From: Cyclobacteriaceae bacterium
GTDB lineage: Bacteria > Bacteroidota > Bacteroidia > Cytophagales > Cyclobacteriaceae
Direction: 5' to 3'
Assembly: GCA_019751475.1 (NCBI GenBank)
Contig: JAIENH010000595.1
Span: forward strand, 1-5,061
DNA length: 5,061 bases
Shown: positions 1 to 5,061 of the stretch, piece after piece
Layout of the letters: each line of letters begins with the position of its first letter
Position numbering within the stretch: position 1 is the stretch's first letter
Made by a program: the position numbers and the translations under genes
Notes under the pieces: model-generated
The model's database searches: none
What the model was told of the DNA's origin: nothing
The model's input: the letters and a program-made list of their open reading frames with translations, nothing else

Positions 1-1625
1 ACGGAGGGCTCGGCCTCGTGTTTGAGCAGGCTAGTTCGCGCGGCCATGTGCAGCGCAGCACAACCAAGGATGTGACATTCGCCTTTACCATTCGCAATCA
101 CGTGCGAACCAGTCTCGCTACTGTGAAAGCAGCCGTTGAAAATCGTGAGCGTATGTTGAAACACCAGCAAGAATTTTTCCGCAGTGCCCTGGATGAGGGA
201 AAAAAATCATCCATAAAAGGTTATGTGTTTGGCGATAGCAAAGATGCAGGGCGTACACGCGCTTTCGCGGAATTGCTGTTGAAGCATCGAATTGAAACCT
301 ATCCACTTACGGCCGATCTTACATTGGGGAGCAACCGGTATGAAAAAGGCAAAACCTTTGTAGTACCTACCGATCAAACACAGTATCGTATGGTGCGCAG
401 TGTATTTGAAAAGGTCACGCAATTCTACGACAGTGTTTTCTACGATGCCTCTACCTGGACGATGGCCCTCGCATACAACATGCCACATGATGCCTTAAGT
501 GCGACTGTCAAGGTTTCGAAAGGTGAAAAGCTCAAGCTTGAAGACCTCAAGCCGGCCGTGGCACCTGTGACAAAATCAACGTATGCCTATCTTATTGACT
601 GGAGTGATTACAACGCTGCGCGTCTACTGTACAAACTACAGTTGGCTAAAATTTTTGTAAAGTCTGCTTTCAAACCGTTTGCCGCAAACGTAAGTGGCGC
701 GAAGAGAAATTTTGGTTTCGGTACGCTCATTATTGCCGTAGCTGATCAAAACCTCACAGCCGATGACCTGTTTGAAAAAATAAAAGATGCATCAGCAGCG
801 GTAGGTGTAGACGTGCATTCCGTTAGCACGGGATTTAGTGTAGAGGGAATCGACCTGGGGAGTAACAATGTCCGTACGGTGGCCGTGCCCAAAGTGGTCA
901 TGCTGGTAGGCGATGGCGCTGCTGCAACAGACGCAGGGGCTTTATGGTACCTGATGGATTCTCAACTTCAATTGCCGATGACTAAGGTGAACTCCTCACA
1001 ATTTGGTCAGTTGAAGTTATCAGAATACAACACGTTGATAATGGTCGCAGGAAACTATACTGGGCTGGGTGAAACCGGAGTGACTAAGATAAAAACATGG
1101 GTGCAGCAAGGCGGCACACTGTTACTTTTCAAGACAGCCGTAAGCTGGGCGATCAACAACAAGTTGATTGATGAGCAACTAAAAAAAGAAGAAGAGAAGA
1201 AGGAGACAAAACGATTGGACTATGTCACAGCGGCTGATTATACAGGTTCACGAGCTATTGGCGGCTCCATTTACCAGGGCAATTTAGATATCACGCATCC
1301 ATTGGGCTTTGGCTATACTAACCGCGACTTACCCGTATGGCGAAATCACTCCGTATTTATTGAAGCCCCCAAGAATCCATTTAATCAAGTCATCAAGTAT
1401 TCTGCCAAGCCGTTATTAAGCGGTTATGTTCATCCCTCTAACCTTGAGAAAATAAAAAACAGCACTTCGCTGGCCGTGAGTACTATGGGGCAAGGGCGCG
1501 CCATTTTATTTTTGGATGATCCGGCTTTTCGTGGCTACTGGTATGGCACTAACAAATTATTCTTTAATGCCTTGTTCCTTGGTTCTGCTATTACAACTCC
1601 ATCATTTGAAGGAGCCGAAGAGTAA
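1..1625 (+). CDS. M14-family zinc carboxypeptidase, C-terminal part (5' end outside window)
   Basis: The frame is open from the left edge (first whole codon at base 3) to TAA at 1623-1625. The GTG at 18 is an internal valine, not a start. The first residues read GGLGLVFEQASSRGH, which matches the stretch of Bacteroidota M14 carboxypeptidases that carries the catalytic glutamate (equivalent to Glu270 of carboxypeptidase A), so the zinc-binding HxxE...H part must lie upstream. It is followed by TFAFTIRNH, also typical of this group. The remaining ~500 residues are a long C-terminal extension. Around residues 290-380 (counting the codon at 18 as 1) there is an alternating beta/alpha segment (KVVMLVGDG, then YNTLIMVAGNY, then WVQQGGTLLLF) resembling a class I glutamine-amidotransferase-like fold. 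No cysteine occurs anywhere in the visible protein, so that domain cannot be a Cys-dependent amidotransferase. A Lys/Glu-rich stretch (about 385-398) looks like an exposed linker. Likely role: exported peptide hydrolysis. Family assignment is firm; substrate is unknown. Confidence 0.85.
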   Translation, partial: GGLGLVFEQASSRGHVQRSTTKDVTFAFTIRNHVRTSLATVKAAVENRERMLKHQQEFFRSALDEGKKSSIKGYVFGDSKDAGRTRAFAELLLKHRIETYPLTADLTLGSNRYEKGKTFVVPTDQTQYRMVRSVFEKVTQFYDSVFYDASTWTMALAYNMPHDALSATVKVSKGEKLKLEDLKPAVAPVTKSTYAYLIDWSDYNAARLLYKLQLAKIFVKSAFKPFAANVSGAKRNFGFGTLIIAVADQNLTADDLFEKIKDASAAVGVDVHSVSTGFSVEGIDLGSNNVRTVAVPKVVMLVGDGAAATDAGALWYLMDSQLQLPMTKVNSSQFGQLKLSEYNTLIMVAGNYTGLGETGVTKIKTWVQQGGTLLLFKTAVSWAINNKLIDEQLKKEEEKKETKRLDYVTAADYTGSRAIGGSIYQGNLDITHPLGFGYTNRDLPVWRNHSVFIEAPKNPFNQVIKYSAKPLLSGYVHPSNLEKIKNSTSLAVSTMGQGRAILFLDDPAFRGYWYGTNKLFFNALFLGSAITTPSFEGAEE

Positions 1626-1627
1626 CA

Positions 1628-2395
1628 TCATGAATTGACATCCGCTTCTTTCAGTTGTGCTATTAACTGATCGCGTTTCTTTCGTGATTTAGCTCCGTGT
1701 ATCATCATCACGGGTGTATACAAAAAATACGCAAACCCCGCTACCATTCCGGCTTGCCAATAGCCACGAAGAAGCAGGGCAAACAGCACGGAGACTAGTG
1801 GCACCAAGCCCATAAGAAAGTTGGTACGGATACTCACACGAGTGTCAAACATTTCCACTTTGTTTAGCTCCAATTCTTTCGCCTGTGATAATGCATGACG
1901 GTACAATAGCATCAACGTAAAAAAAGCACTCATAGCACCGATGCCGTAGATGATCATCAGGTCACCTATGTCTTGCGGGTGAATGGTTGACCCGATTTCG
2001 GTTACAAGCCAGTCTTTGCCGAGCAGCACGCCCAAAGGAATAAGTGACAATTTAGCCAGGAACTTGAGGGGATAAACATAAAACAAGACAATCACCAGGA
2101 AGACCGTATTGAGAAAAACCACGCGGCCACTACGCAAACCATAACGGTAGAAAAACTCAAAGTGCTGATACCAGATAGCAAGAATCAACGCTATACAAAT
2201 AGCAAACGGCAGCAGGTCGAATACAAATCGTTTTACCTGCTGAAAACTTACTGGTGGTGATGTAGAGATCAGCAGCAATGTGATGGCAAGGGCAAACACA
2301 GCATCGCTGAAGTTCTCCAGGCGCCCCGGCTCTATGCCGCGGTTGCGAAATCCTTCCGAACCACCGATATGCTTGCTTACTATTTCGCGTATCAT
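1628..2395 (-). CDS. TMEM175/DUF1211-family potassium channel-like membrane protein
   Basis: A 255-residue protein from ATG at 2395-2393 to TGA at 1630-1628. Residues 25-41 read RLENFSDAVFALAITLL, the hallmark of TMEM175 channels: Arg25 plus the Phe-Ser-Asp motif (29-31) at the start of helix 1. By alignment with the human protein recalled from memory, Leu36 and Thr39 fall at the helix-1 pore positions (human Ile46 and Thr49). About six hydrophobic segments are visible, near 30-46, 60-77, 92-112, 146-165, 192-210 and 212-231, as expected for the single-repeat bacterial form, which works as a tetramer. The Trp75-x2-His78 pair in helix 2 and Asn96 in helix 3 also look family-like. It is somewhat longer than the ~200 residues usual for bacterial members, with a longer N-terminus, an extra stretch near 118-145 and a basic C-terminal tail. 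The start overlaps the stop of the upstream BLUF gene by 4 bases (ATGA), suggesting coupled translation. Expected role: potassium conduction across the inner membrane. Selectivity and gating are not shown by sequence. Confidence 0.88.
   Translation of the reverse strand: MIREIVSKHIGGSEGFRNRGIEPGRLENFSDAVFALAITLLLISTSPPVSFQQVKRFVFDLLPFAICIALILAIWYQHFEFFYRYGLRSGRVVFLNTVFLVIVLFYVYPLKFLAKLSLIPLGVLLGKDWLVTEIGSTIHPQDIGDLMIIYGIGAMSAFFTLMLLYRHALSQAKELELNKVEMFDTRVSIRTNFLMGLVPLVSVLFALLLRGYWQAGMVAGFAYFLYTPVMMIHGAKSRKKRDQLIAQLKEADVNS
2392..2395 (-). other. ATGA stop/start overlap between BLUF and TMEM175 genes
   Basis: On the minus strand the four bases 2395-2392 read ATGA: the ATG starts the channel gene and the TGA ends the BLUF gene. 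No Shine-Dalgarno-like sequence is evident upstream. Such overlaps usually mean that ribosomes ending the first gene reinitiate on the second, which would tie the amounts of the two proteins together. Confidence 0.85.
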
Positions 2396-2834
2396 GTTGA
2401 GATCACTTCTGGGAAATCAACAAAATTCTTTTTATAAAAGAGTTGCAGAAAAATCAACACGGGATGTGTTTCATCATTGGCGGGCTTAGCCGCAAAAAAG
2501 GAAGGAAGATCTGTGTAGCCACTAAGGTTGGTGTATTCGTCAAAGTCCAACATCTTAAATACCATCGACCAATTGGTAAACAAGCGCTGCGGCAAGTTGC
2601 CTTCCAATAATATTGACATGCGCTTATGGCGTGGGTCGGTTTCTATCTTGGCGAGTAGTGATTTTACAGATGTAGCATCACCCTCCAACGCCTGAATGAA
2701 TTTATCTTGCAGGTAAAGAAGCATACCTGTAATGCCTGCGGTTTTGTTGTTTTCACGCGAGTGTTGCAACAACTCCAGCAAGTCGGTCTGGCCGAAGGGC
2801 TGGGTGGCATAGCTTACATATACGGCAGATACAT
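2392..2834 (-). CDS. BLUF-domain blue-light photoreceptor (apparent 1-base frameshift at the 5' end)
   Basis: A short single-domain flavin (FAD) photoreceptor. The continuous frame contains every BLUF hallmark: VYVSYA with the flavin-contacting Tyr (codon 2820-2818), the Asn-Asn pair in RENNKTAGITGM (from 2751), the key Gln in FIQALEG (2694-2692), Arg-His in DPRH, and the Trp and Met of NWSM (Trp at 2571-2569). No ATG, GTG or TTG lies in this frame between the upstream TAG (2847-2845) and the Tyr. The first in-frame start, TTG at 2781, would remove the first strand and the essential Tyr, so it is probably not real. An ATG at 2834-2832 is placed correctly but is one base out of frame and ends after six codons. 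Adding one base near 2820-2831 gives M-Y-x-A-V-Y-V-S-Y-A and a 147-residue protein whose Tyr6, Asn29/30, Gln48, Trp89 and Met91 all sit exactly two before those of cyanobacterial PixD (Tyr8, Asn31/32, Gln50, Trp91, Met93). The ~50 residues after the domain probably form the helical cap. No effector domain is fused, so it should act through a partner. Confidence 0.85.
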
Positions 2835-2844
2835 CGTAGCGAAC

Positions 2845-3555
2845 CTACGAATTTTGTTCGGGGTTATCAACTGGGGATGACGACCGGAAGGGAGATGCTA
2901 TCTGATGAATTCTTATGGCCTTTCGAGAAAACCAAATGCCCACGGCCAACGAGATGATAGCGCCCAGCCAGATGCCTGGCACAAAAGAGATAAACCAGAA
3001 GTAATCATACGCTCCGTGAAAGAACGTGGCCACCAGCAGACCGTAGAGTGAAAGAAAATAGTTGCCGTTTTCAAATTTGGCTTTGCCCAAATAGTATCCC
3101 ATAAGGATAGCAAACGTAGCATGTGCCGGCACAGCCGTAAACATGCGAAGCACGGCTGTAGAAAATCCACCATCGCTTACATACAAGATGTTTTCAAAAG
3201 TGGCAAAGCCCATACTCACCATTACAGAATAGACTATTCCATCAAAGGGCTCGTTGAAATTGGCATTGCGATACAAAATGCCTCGCACGAAAATGAATTT
3301 ACTAAACTCCTCCACCAGCGCCACGAGGATAAACGCGTGAACCGCCTGCTGTGATAGATCTTGCTCATCCAGCGGCACGAGAAAATCAAGCGGCCAACTG
3401 ATGAGAAATGTGACGAATGTACTCAGCACTCCAAAAAAGAAAGCCTTGATCAGAAGACGTGAAGGCTCCTTTTCATGCGTGTCTTTGTAGTAGATGTAAA
3501 ACCCGATCATAATGCCGGGAGCAAGCGCCAGGGCCAGGAGCAACAATAGACTCAT
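2845..3555 (-). CDS. PrsW-family intramembrane metalloprotease
   Basis: A 236-residue polytopic membrane protein from ATG at 3555 to TAG at 2847-2845. PrsW (family M82) signatures appear in order: Asp-Thr-His-Glu-Lys-Glu-Pro at 25-31 after the first helix; the Glu-Glu-x-x-Lys site (VEEFSKF, Glu82, Glu83, Lys86); NEPFDGIVYS (101-110); FATFENILY (117-125, Glu121, Asn122); His145 in PAHATFAILMG; and His180 in FHGAYDYFW. These Glu and His residues are the expected metal and catalytic ligands, so the enzyme looks intact. About seven to eight hydrophobic segments are visible. In Bacillus subtilis PrsW makes the site-1 cut in the anti-sigma factor RsiW; here no anti-sigma factor is in view and the substrate is unknown. 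The polar C-terminal tail (RSSSPVDNPEQNS) looks like a disordered end. It lies 42 nt downstream of the thioredoxin-like gene and about 10 nt before the probable BLUF ATG, so it probably shares their transcript. No alternative in-frame start lies just upstream. Confidence 0.9.
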   Translation of the reverse strand: MSLLLLLALALAPGIMIGFYIYYKDTHEKEPSRLLIKAFFFGVLSTFVTFLISWPLDFLVPLDEQDLSQQAVHAFILVALVEEFSKFIFVRGILYRNANFNEPFDGIVYSVMVSMGFATFENILYVSDGGFSTAVLRMFTAVPAHATFAILMGYYLGKAKFENGNYFLSLYGLLVATFFHGAYDYFWFISFVPGIWLGAIISLAVGIWFSRKAIRIHQIASPFRSSSPVDNPEQNS

Positions 3556-3597
3556 GACCGAAGGTAGAAAAGAAATGAAGAACGAAAAACTGCGGGG

Positions 3598-4134
3598 CTA
3601 CTCGATCACGTTTTCTACTTCGTCCATTTTCTTGTCGCTGTATGCGCCCGAAGTGGCGTAAAGGATTTTTCCTTCCGGGCTGAGCACAAAGAAGTAAGGA
3701 ATATCACGCTTTTCGAAATCAAGCGCTTCTTTGTAGGGCTTTAGTTCACCTTTGTAAAACAAGATGTACGGCAGCAATTGAGGATCGATATTTTTTAATG
3801 CTTTCCTTTTAGCAGTACCTGTAGCTGCTGCATTGACGCCTGTAAACATCGGCACAAAATACACGTTCACGTCATATCCCATACCTGCCATCAGGCCCGT
3901 AGCTTTTTGTACAAACTTGGAGAACACGGGCTCAAACCATGTGTTGAGTTCGTCTTCTGATTTTTTTGAATAAGCCAGACCCAGCAATGTGTACTTCCCA
4001 CTCACATCGCTTGGAAGTCTCACTTTCTTATCTTCCACCGTTTCTGCTTCCATGTCTGGGAAGAGTTTGCCTGTAACTTGTGCTGAACATTGCATTGCCA
4101 CGCACACCACGATGACAGAAAAAATTAATCTCAT
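3598..4134 (-). CDS. Secreted thioredoxin-fold protein lacking redox cysteines
   Basis: I chose ATG at 4134-4132 because it begins a clean signal peptide, MRLIFSVIVVCVAMQCSAQ, with likely cleavage around Ser-Ala-Gln (residues 17-19), the common Bacteroidota pattern. A longer frame from TTG at 4164 would put ten polar and aromatic residues before it and would overlap the likely promoter. The Cys at 16 is preceded by Gln, which does not fit a lipobox. The mature part resembles the AhpC/TSA- and ATP10-like thioredoxin superfamily: GKLFPDMEAETVEDKKVRLP, then GKYTLLGLAYSKKSEDELNTW (split here: strand near 47-54, helix near 58-78), and late DIPYFFVLSPEGKILYATSG, where Pro146 is the likely cis-proline. 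There is no cysteine after the signal peptide, so a CxxC oxidoreductase or peroxiredoxin role is excluded. The 178-residue protein is probably periplasmic; its function is unknown. It may be the first gene of the PrsW-BLUF-TMEM175 group, or a separate unit. Confidence 0.75.
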   Translation of the reverse strand: MRLIFSVIVVCVAMQCSAQVTGKLFPDMEAETVEDKKVRLPSDVSGKYTLLGLAYSKKSEDELNTWFEPVFSKFVQKATGLMAGMGYDVNVYFVPMFTGVNAAATGTAKRKALKNIDPQLLPYILFYKGELKPYKEALDFEKRDIPYFFVLSPEGKILYATSGAYSDKKMDEVENVIE

Positions 4135-4153
4135 GATTGATTCGTTTGAATAC

Positions 4154-4161
4154 CAAAGGTA
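4154..4161 (-). promoter_or_regulatory. Candidate Bacteroidota -7 promoter box (TACCTTTG)
   Basis: The minus strand reads TACCTTTG, a full match to the Bacteroidota -7 consensus TAnnTTTG, 19 nt upstream of the chosen ATG at 4134. I see no convincing TTG/TTTG -33 element at the usual spacing, so the call rests on one box. If real, transcription starts within about 15 nt of the start codon, which also argues against the longer TTG-started reading of the gene. Confidence 0.4.
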
Positions 4162-4182
4162 CAAAGCTCAACCGAACATGCG

Positions 4183-4227
4183 CAGGGTGCCATCCTGGTT
4201 ATCGGCATCCTGGCGAAAAATCAGGAT
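4183..4227. repeat. Nested inverted repeats in the phoD-thioredoxin gap
   Basis: Three copies of the hexamer ATCCTG/CAGGAT lie here: two direct on the plus strand (from 4192-4197 and 4207-4212) and one inverted (4222-4227). Two alternative stems are possible. CAGGGTGCC (4183-4191) pairs with GGCATCCTG (4204-4212) over nine positions around a 12-nt loop, complete on the plus-strand RNA with one G-U pair and one mismatch on the minus-strand RNA. ATCCTG (4207-4212) pairs with CAGGAT (4222-4227) around a 9-nt loop and touches the phoD stop codon. Neither is followed by a clear T-run, so a classic intrinsic terminator is not shown. Confidence 0.35.
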
Positions 4228-5061
4228 CAGTAAAGCTTTACGGTGCCTTTTTTCACTTCAAATTTCTTTGCAAGAAACTCCTCGGTTTCCGGCTGCCGCA
4301 CAGTCTTTACGTAGTACCACTCTGCTTTCGAGCGGTCATTGTAAAGGGTAAGCAATAGGTAGCCATGGTCGCGGTCATCCAGGTACTTTACATGAGGATT
4401 GCTTTTCATCAGCGCTTGCTCTGCCATGCGCACCGTGTCTGCGCTTTTGTACTCATCACCGTTGGCAGATGAAACGCTCGTGGTGCCAAACTCCACAGCA
4501 AAAGGTTTATATGATTTACCTACATCCACAGCTGACTCAATGGCCCACGAAGCGTGTGTATCTCCGGATGTAATGATGATGTTCTGAATTTTATTCTGAG
4601 AAACGAAATCTACAATTTTCTTTTTCTCTACAGGGAAGCCGTCCCACGAGTCGAGATTACGTGGCATTTTAGGATACACGGCCTTCAAGTACACATCAGA
4701 AAATATTACCTGGTTGCCGATTACCTTCCACACGGCTTTAGATGATTTCAATTGTTGCTCAAACCAATCCAATTGGGCAGACCCCAACATAGAGCGTTGG
4801 TCGCTTTTATAAGTCGGGTCGCGCATGTCTTTTATTTCCGGACTTCTTCCAGCAAGCCGTTCGTCCAGCATGATCACATCTGCGAGCGGGCCGAAGGAAT
4901 ACGACCGGTACAATTCCCCGCTTTCGCGAATGGGCATCCATTCATAGTACGTCTGTCGCGCGGCTGCTTTGCGTTTTTCATAATCGCCTTCTTCCGGCTG
5001 GTGGTTTTGTGCACCCGTCACGTACGAGTTGTTTGCTATCTCGTGGTCATCCCAAATAGCA
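4227..5061 (-). CDS. PhoD-like (alkaline phosphatase D family) metallophosphatase, C-terminal part (5' end outside window)
   Basis: The frame is open from the right edge to TGA at 4229-4227, giving 277 visible residues. The GTG at 5021 is an internal valine, since the frame continues to the edge and encodes AIWDDHEIANNSY, the PhoD metal-binding WDDHE motif. Further family signatures follow (numbered from the codon at 5021): MLDERLAGR (51-59), MLGSAQLDWFEQQL (78-91), WKVIGNQVIFSD (98-109), DSWDGFP (124-130), the metal-binding Gly-Asp-Thr-His at 153-156 (ITSGDTHASWA), VEFGTTSVSSAN and HGYLLL (219-224). PhoD enzymes are exported phosphomonoesterases or phosphodiesterases with a multi-metal centre (Fe3+/Ca2+ in characterised members) and release phosphate outside the cytoplasm. 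All active-site motifs that fall inside the window are intact. The next gene on the strand starts 92 nt later behind its own likely promoter, so co-transcription with it is possible but not needed. Substrate cannot be told from this part. Confidence 0.92.
   Translation of the reverse strand, partial: AIWDDHEIANNSYVTGAQNHQPEEGDYEKRKAAARQTYYEWMPIRESGELYRSYSFGPLADVIMLDERLAGRSPEIKDMRDPTYKSDQRSMLGSAQLDWFEQQLKSSKAVWKVIGNQVIFSDVYLKAVYPKMPRNLDSWDGFPVEKKKIVDFVSQNKIQNIIITSGDTHASWAIESAVDVGKSYKPFAVEFGTTSVSSANGDEYKSADTVRMAEQALMKSNPHVKYLDDRDHGYLLLTLYNDRSKAEWYYVKTVRQPETEEFLAKKFEVKKGTVKLY

Noticed and set aside
18..1625. Complete gene starting at GTG 18
   Set aside because: The frame is open to the window edge and the preceding codons continue the conserved M14 motif, so the GTG is an internal valine.
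2280..2489. Plus-strand frame of 69 codons across the BLUF-TMEM175 junction
   Set aside because: It is antisense to two well-supported genes and shows no recognisable domain; it is a shadow of their coding sequence.
2392..2781. BLUF gene starting at TTG 2781
   Set aside because: This start lies inside the conserved first helix and would remove the first strand and the flavin-contacting Tyr, which are still encoded in frame just upstream.
2817..2834. Programmed -1 frameshift to express BLUF
   Set aside because: The short overlap region has no slippery heptamer or homopolymer run, so a simple indel explains the data better.
3121..3354. Plus-strand frame of 77 codons inside the PrsW gene
   Set aside because: It lies wholly antisense to conserved PrsW motifs and the product has no family features.
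3556..3597. Possible terminator or promoter between the thioredoxin-like and PrsW genes
   Set aside because: The 42-nt gap is pyrimidine-rich on the minus strand but has no stem before the T-run and no TAnnTTTG box.
3598..4164. Thioredoxin-like gene starting at TTG 4164
   Set aside because: The first ten residues would precede a complete signal peptide and would overlap the TACCTTTG promoter box; ATG 4134 is better.
3989..4358. Plus-strand frames spanning the phoD-thioredoxin gap
   Set aside because: They run antisense through both neighbours, the two frames conflict with each other, and neither shows a domain or plausible start context.

Overview
The window reads as a chromosomal stretch from a Bacteroidota member, most likely of the Cytophagales type. 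The evidence is the family-specific look of the proteins, a signal peptide ending in Ser-Ala-Gln, the lack of Shine-Dalgarno sequences before starts, and one good match to the Bacteroidota -7 promoter box (TAnnTTTG). No RNA gene, CRISPR array, insertion sequence or phage gene is visible. Almost every base is coding.

Layout. (1) Bases 1-1625, plus strand: the C-terminal part of a large M14-family zinc carboxypeptidase whose front lies outside the window, ending in a glutamine-amidotransferase-like domain. (2) Bases 1628-4134, minus strand, read right to left: a secreted thioredoxin-fold protein without cysteines (3598-4134), a PrsW-type intramembrane metalloprotease (2845-3555), a BLUF blue-light photoreceptor (2392-2834), and a TMEM175/DUF1211 potassium-channel-like membrane protein (1628-2395). 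(3) Bases 4227-5061, minus strand: the C-terminal part of a PhoD-like phosphatase that runs off the right edge.

How the genes fit together. The spacings inside the minus-strand group are 42 nt, about 10 nt, and a 4-base ATGA overlap, so PrsW, BLUF and TMEM175 are very likely one transcription unit, possibly led by the thioredoxin-like gene from a promoter near 4154-4161. The most interesting part is the direct overlap of a flavin blue-light sensor with a potassium-channel gene, next to an intramembrane protease. This suggests a light-responsive membrane system, but that is inference from gene order only.

One annotation trap matters. The open frame of the BLUF gene has no usable start codon that keeps the flavin-contacting tyrosine. 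An ATG at 2834 sits exactly where the family starts but is one base out of frame, so the gene carries either a real 1-base deletion or a sequencing indel. The two outer genes (carboxypeptidase and PhoD) are truncated only by the window edges.
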